From: an uncultured Actinomycetes bacterium
Lineage (GTDB): Bacteria; Actinomycetota; Coriobacteriia; Coriobacteriales; Atopobiaceae
Direction of reading: 5' to 3'
DNA length: 64,000 bases
Assembly (NCBI GenBank): GCA_900314645.1
Contig: OMWB01000016.1
Span: 43,056 to 107,055, forward strand
The notes beneath the pieces are model-generated. The model saw only the letters and a list, made by a program, of their open reading frames with translations, was not told the origin of the DNA and did no database searches. The position numbers and the translations under genes were made by a program. Each line of letters begins with the position of its first letter. Within the stretch, counting starts at the first letter, position 1. Shown here piece after piece: positions 60,716 to 64,000 of this stretch.

Positions 60716-60733
60716 CTGTATCTCCAGATACAG
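60716..60733. promoter_or_regulatory. Palindromic operator between the Crp/Fnr gene and its divergent operon
   Basis: CTGTATCTCCAGATACAG has perfect 8-bp arms around CC. It lies 58 bases before the Crp/Fnr start and 57 before the Fe-S gene start, ideal for control of both. Spacing and length fit a Crp/Fnr-family site, but the sequence differs from the Fnr box (TTGAT-n4-ATCAA). Confidence 0.65.
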
Positions 60734-60789
60734 ATTCTTTGCTATTTCCCGTCTACACTATCGTCGTACCCTAGAGGAGAGAGGCAACC

Positions 60790-61506
60790 ATGATCCGCAA
60801 GATCATCCACATCGACGAAGAGAAGTGCACCGGCTGCGGGCTGTGCGCCAGCGCCTGCCACGAGGGCGCGATCGACATGGTCGACGGCAAGGCAAAGCTG
60901 GTCAGGGAGAGCTTCTGCGACGGCTTTGGCGACTGCCTGCCCGGCTGCCCGACGGGCGCCATCACCTTCGAGGAGCGCGAGGCCCCGGCATACGACGAGC
61001 AAGCTGTCAAACAGGCACAGGAGGCACAGAGGATGGAATCGACGAACCATGCACACCACCAGGGCGGCTGCCCCGGGTCCCGGATGATGCAGTTTGCGCA
61101 CGCCGAGGAGGCGACGGCCCCTGCCACGTACGGCAGGCCCGTCTCCCGCCTGGCGCAGTGGCCCTGCCAGATCAAGCTTGTGCCCACCCAGGCTCCCTTC
61201 TTCGACGGCGCAAAGCTGCTCATTGCGGCGGACTGCACCGCCTACGCCTACGCCAACATGCACGAGGAGTTCATGCGGGGCAAGGTCACCATCATCGGCT
61301 GCCCCAAGCTCGACGACGTGGACTACGCCGACAAGCTGACGGCCATCATCCGGGACAACGACATCCAGAGCGTGACCATCGTGCGGATGGAGGTGCCCTG
61401 CTGCGGCGGCCTGCAGCAGGCGGCGCAGAACGCCCTGCAAGCCAGCGGAAAGTTCATCCCCTGGCAGGTCGTGACCATCTCCCGAGACGGCAGGATTCTG
61501 GACTAG
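60790..61506 (+). CDS. 4Fe-4S ferredoxin-like protein with CCG motif
   Basis: 238 residues. Residues about 8-62 form a ferredoxin-like unit: CTGCGLCASACHEGAI is a full 4Fe-4S set; the second, CDGFGDCLPGCPTGAI, is also cysteine-rich. A His-rich linker (HAHHQGGCPGSRMM) leads to a second domain with LLIAADCTAYAYANMH, TIIGCPKLDDVDY and VRMEVPCCGGLQQAA. Similar proteins accompany hydroxylamine-reductase (Hcp) regulons in anaerobes. Strong RBS GAGGAGAGAGG. Starts the operon facing the Crp/Fnr regulator. Confidence 0.78.
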   Translation: MIRKIIHIDEEKCTGCGLCASACHEGAIDMVDGKAKLVRESFCDGFGDCLPGCPTGAITFEEREAPAYDEQAVKQAQEAQRMESTNHAHHQGGCPGSRMMQFAHAEEATAPATYGRPVSRLAQWPCQIKLVPTQAPFFDGAKLLIAADCTAYAYANMHEEFMRGKVTIIGCPKLDDVDYADKLTAIIRDNDIQSVTIVRMEVPCCGGLQQAAQNALQASGKFIPWQVVTISRDGRILD

Positions 61507-61539
61507 CACAGGACGTAACACAAGGTTGGAGGAAACGAC

Positions 61540-62229
61540 ATGAGCTATGCGGATTGGAAGGACCAGGTCTTCGGCTTCAAGACCATCGACGTGCGCGGCA
61601 TCCAGGGCAACTTCTTTCAGGGACTGAGGAAGCAGGCCATGGCGCTGCCCGTGGGCGGCGGGCTGGAGATCATCCAGAGCTTCGACCCCATCCCGCTGTA
61701 CGAGGTCATGGAGGGCCTGGGCTTCGAACATCACACCGAGCAGGTGGCAGACGCGGAGTTCCACGCCTGGTTCTATCGCACAGAGGCAAAGCAGGAGGAG
61801 AAGGACATCCCCATGCGTCCGGCCGCACTGACCAACATGCCACTGATCGACGAGGGCCTCGGCAAGGTCGCGGTGGAATTCTGGGACCTGACATGGAACG
61901 ACGAGCGCCGCCACCTGCCCTACGAGATCCGCCTGCTGCTCTCCCTGACCAACGCGGTGGGAGCCGGGCGGATGCGCCAGGCCACACGAGAGCTCGTGAA
62001 GGCCTACATCCACGGCCTGGACAGCGCGGCGTTGGACGACGTGTTCGAGCTGCTGGCGTGGAACCAGGGCATCGGGTACTTCAGCTCTGAGATTGGCCCG
62101 TCCACCCTCTTTGCCGCCTACAAGACCATCAAGAGCATGGAGAGGCGGGGCGCAGACCGCAGCGAGATCTGCGAGACGCTGAAGGAGCGGTTCGGCGAGA
62201 AGAACCCAGATGTGAAGGTGATGGGATGA
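61540..62229 (+). CDS. DUF2249-like protein with a helical C-terminal domain
   Basis: 229 residues. The N-terminal part (about 13-80) looks like DUF2249 (IDVRGIQGNFFQGLRKQAMALPVGGGLEIIQSFDPIPLYEVMEGLGFEH), a TusA-like fold. The C-terminal part (about 100-210; LPYEIRLLLSLTNAVGAGRMRQATRELVKAYIHGL...ELLAWNQGIGYFSSEIGPSTLF) is helical and reminiscent of carboxymuconolactone-decarboxylase-like domains. It overlaps the bicupin by 4 bases. Role unknown; a redox or nitric-oxide link is suggested only by context. Confidence 0.65.
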   Translation: MSYADWKDQVFGFKTIDVRGIQGNFFQGLRKQAMALPVGGGLEIIQSFDPIPLYEVMEGLGFEHHTEQVADAEFHAWFYRTEAKQEEKDIPMRPAALTNMPLIDEGLGKVAVEFWDLTWNDERRHLPYEIRLLLSLTNAVGAGRMRQATRELVKAYIHGLDSAALDDVFELLAWNQGIGYFSSEIGPSTLFAAYKTIKSMERRGADRSEICETLKERFGEKNPDVKVMG

Positions 62230-62879
62230 ACGAGAAGGTAGGAGAGGTGTTTGCCATCGCAGCAGACAACGCGCCGGTCCCCGGCTGCACGATCTCTAAG
62301 GCTGTCCACGGCGGGGCAAACGACGTCATCTACTTCTCCCTGGCGAGGGACACGGACATCAGCGCGGAGATCTTCCCGTACCACAAGCTGCTCATCGTCG
62401 CGGGCGGCAGCGTGGAGGTCTACGGAAAGGACGGCTTCGTGCGGAGGCTCGACGCAGGCGAGTGCATCGTCACCCCAACGGACACGCCTGTGGGCATGCG
62501 CACGTCGGAATCGGCAGTCTATACGGAAATCACGATAAGGAGGAACGACACCATGAACGAGGCAATCAAGGCAGGCGAGGTGTTCGAGCTGGCGGGGCTC
62601 GTGCCCTACGCGGACGGCAAGATCGTCAACATGGACGTGGCACACAACGACAAGATGAAGTTCGTCGTCATGGCCTTCGACGAGGGCACCGCCCTCTCCG
62701 AGCACGCCGCCCCCGGCGAGGCACTGATTTTTGCCCTGGACGGAGAGGGCGTCATCGGGTACGAGGGTGAGGACCACCCCATCAAGGCCGGAGAGAACTT
62801 CCACTTCGCCAAGGCGGGCCTGCATTCCGTGAGAGCCACCAAGAGGTTCAAGATGGCCCTGCTGCTCACGCTTGAGTGA
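62226..62879 (+). CDS. Bicupin protein
   Basis: 217 residues with two cupin folds (about 15-105 and 110-215). The second keeps the motif pattern EHAAPGEALIFALDGEGVIGYEGEDHPIKAGENFHFAKAGLHSVRA, with the metal-type His/Glu/His set; the first (PYHKLLIVAGGSVEVYGKDGF...LDAGECIVTPTDTP) lacks a full set. A regulatory or small-molecule sensing/isomerase role is possible. Coupled to the preceding gene. Confidence 0.75.
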   Translation: MNEKVGEVFAIAADNAPVPGCTISKAVHGGANDVIYFSLARDTDISAEIFPYHKLLIVAGGSVEVYGKDGFVRRLDAGECIVTPTDTPVGMRTSESAVYTEITIRRNDTMNEAIKAGEVFELAGLVPYADGKIVNMDVAHNDKMKFVVMAFDEGTALSEHAAPGEALIFALDGEGVIGYEGEDHPIKAGENFHFAKAGLHSVRATKRFKMALLLTLE

Positions 62880-62923
62880 GCAGCCATACCGCACGCATCA
62901 AACTCTTAAGGAGAGTGGCACAG

Positions 62924-63961
62924 ATGATCCAGGTCGCCTTCTATGACACGAAGGAATATGACAAGCCTTCCTTCGAACAGTATGGCAGCCAGCATGGCGT
63001 GCAGTTCCGCTTCCTGGAGACCAAGCTGAACGAGGACACGGTGGAGCTGGCCAGGGGCTGCGACGCGGTGTGCGTGTTCGTGAACGACACGGTCAACGCC
63101 GCCGTGATCGAGAGGCTGCACGAATACGGCGTCAAGCTGATCGCCCTGCGCTCCGCCGGCTACAACAACGTGGACGTGCGGGCGGCCTTCGGCAAGGTCC
63201 ACGTCGTCCACGTGCCCGCCTACTCGCCCTATGCCGTGGCGGAGCACGCCATCGCGCTGCTGCTCACCTCCGTGCGCCGCACCCACAAGGCATACAACCG
63301 CACGCGGGACTTCAACTTCTCCCTGAGCGGCCTTACGGGGTTCGACCTCCACGGGAAGACCGTGGGCGTCATCGGCACGGGCAAGATCGGGCGAATCTTC
63401 ATCGACATCTGCCGCGGGTTCGGGATGCACGTCATAGCCTACGACCGCTTCCCCGCCCAGGACGGCGGCATCGAGTACGTCTCCCTGGACGAGCTGTTCG
63501 CCCGCAGCGACATCATCTCCCTGCACTGCCCCCTGACGGAGGAGACCAGGCACATGATCGATGCGGACGCCATAGGCAAGATGAAGAGGGGCGTCGTGAT
63601 CGTCAACACGTCTAGAGGTGGGCTCGTCGACGCGGAGGCGCTCCTCGAGGGCATCAAGGCGCGCAGGGTCGGCGCGGCCTGCCTGGACGTGTACGAGGAG
63701 GAGGCTGACGTCTTCTTCGAGGACCGCTCCGGCCACATCCTAAACGACGACCTGCTGTCGCGCCTGATCTCCATGCCCAACGTGATCGTCACCTCCCATC
63801 AGGCGTTCCTGACGGCAGAGGCGCTGGACAACATCGCGGAGACGACGGTGGGCAACATCCTGTCGTACTTCGAGCGCGACGGCATCTGCGACAACGAGCT
63901 GTGCTACCGCTGCGGCAACATCGAGCGGTGCCGCAAGGACCGAAAGGAGAGGTGCTTCTGA
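62924..63961 (+). CDS. D-2-hydroxyacid dehydrogenase (D-lactate dehydrogenase-like) with Cys-rich tail
   Basis: The ATG at 62924 has AGGAGAG upstream. 345 residues: Rossmann motif TVGVIGTGKIGRIFIDI, catalytic Arg in NTSRGGLVDAEAL, acid in the YEEEADVFFEDRSG area, and His in VTSHQAFLTAEAL, all as in LdhA. The end carries an unusual extension (about 320-345) with five cysteines spaced C-4-C-2-C-5-C-7-C, absent from typical family members. It would reduce pyruvate or another 2-oxo acid with NADH; the tail may bind metal or an Fe-S cluster (inference). Confidence 0.88.
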   Translation: MIQVAFYDTKEYDKPSFEQYGSQHGVQFRFLETKLNEDTVELARGCDAVCVFVNDTVNAAVIERLHEYGVKLIALRSAGYNNVDVRAAFGKVHVVHVPAYSPYAVAEHAIALLLTSVRRTHKAYNRTRDFNFSLSGLTGFDLHGKTVGVIGTGKIGRIFIDICRGFGMHVIAYDRFPAQDGGIEYVSLDELFARSDIISLHCPLTEETRHMIDADAIGKMKRGVVIVNTSRGGLVDAEALLEGIKARRVGAACLDVYEEEADVFFEDRSGHILNDDLLSRLISMPNVIVTSHQAFLTAEALDNIAETTVGNILSYFERDGICDNELCYRCGNIERCRKDRKERCF

Positions 63962-63973
63962 GGGGGCTTGACC

Positions 63974-64000
63974 ATGAAAGCTCATCGCAAACGAAGCTTT
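63974..64000 (+). CDS. Possible start of a further gene (cut by window end)
   Basis: An ATG at 63974 preceded by GAGGGGG opens a frame, MKAHRKRSF, that runs off the edge. Too short to identify; may extend the operon. Confidence 0.3.

Overview
The window is a stretch of a high-GC, Gram-positive, anaerobic actinobacterial chromosome centred on the replication origin. The combination of gene order, sortase-anchored pilins, anaerobic sulfite reductase, a flavodiiron protein and the absence of respiratory genes suggests class Coriobacteriia, most likely an Olsenella/Atopobium-like member of the Atopobiaceae. This placement rests on gene content and protein style; no database search was possible.

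Region 1 (1-9.9 kb) is the origin block. recF (partial), dnaN and dnaA run leftward, and rpmH-rnpA-yidD-yidC-jag-rsmG-parA-parB run rightward. The dnaA-dnaN gap carries a DnaA-trio plus DnaA-box arrangement typical of a bacterial unwinding element. Two parS sites sit in and after rsmG. A GHKL ATPase fused to a winged helix is inserted between dnaA and rpmH, with palindromic sites upstream of it.

Region 2 (10-25 kb) holds an ABC exporter, a pyridoxal kinase, and a secreted transglutaminase-like lipoprotein. Next comes a compact type IV pilus/type II secretion-like operon (PilC-like protein, four small single-pass membrane proteins, one PilT-like ATPase). It is followed by purE, a class B sortase, purM and purN, a CNNM/CorC membrane protein, a stand-alone cyanophycin-synthetase-N-like protein, and YtxH and PRC-barrel stress-type proteins.

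Region 3 (25.7-38.9 kb) is a surface-fibre locus. It has a coiled-coil protein, a signal peptidase, a 1600-residue LPHTG adhesin with His/Cys repeats, an LPSTG major pilin, and a class C sortase. Five further secreted proteins follow, including two that resemble the TasA/camelysin type, one with a QTGD sorting signal, and one with a MucBP-like domain.

Region 4 (38.9-51.4 kb) carries an AbiEi-like protein, a flavodiiron protein, a lipoprotein, a CPBP protease, RtcB, a WYL regulator, a PrsW-CPBP fusion protease, and a SARP-type response regulator with a LytS-type kinase split by a frameshift. Region 5 (51.5-64 kb) has asrABC, an iron/tetrapyrrole-type ABC transporter and a CbiK-type chelatase. 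It ends with a Crp/Fnr regulator facing an operon of an Fe-S protein, a DUF2249-like protein, a bicupin and a D-lactate-dehydrogenase-like enzyme with a Cys-rich tail.

Two repeat systems overlie this. Three copies of the 3' half of a tRNA-Pro(CGG) with its terminator, integrase arm sites and a broken integrase 5' end (46.2, 51.5 and 59.1 kb) record repeated integration and loss of related elements. Separately, long near-perfect intergenic palindromes occur throughout. Several share an ATGTTGAC core, and two overlap the stop codon of the preceding gene.
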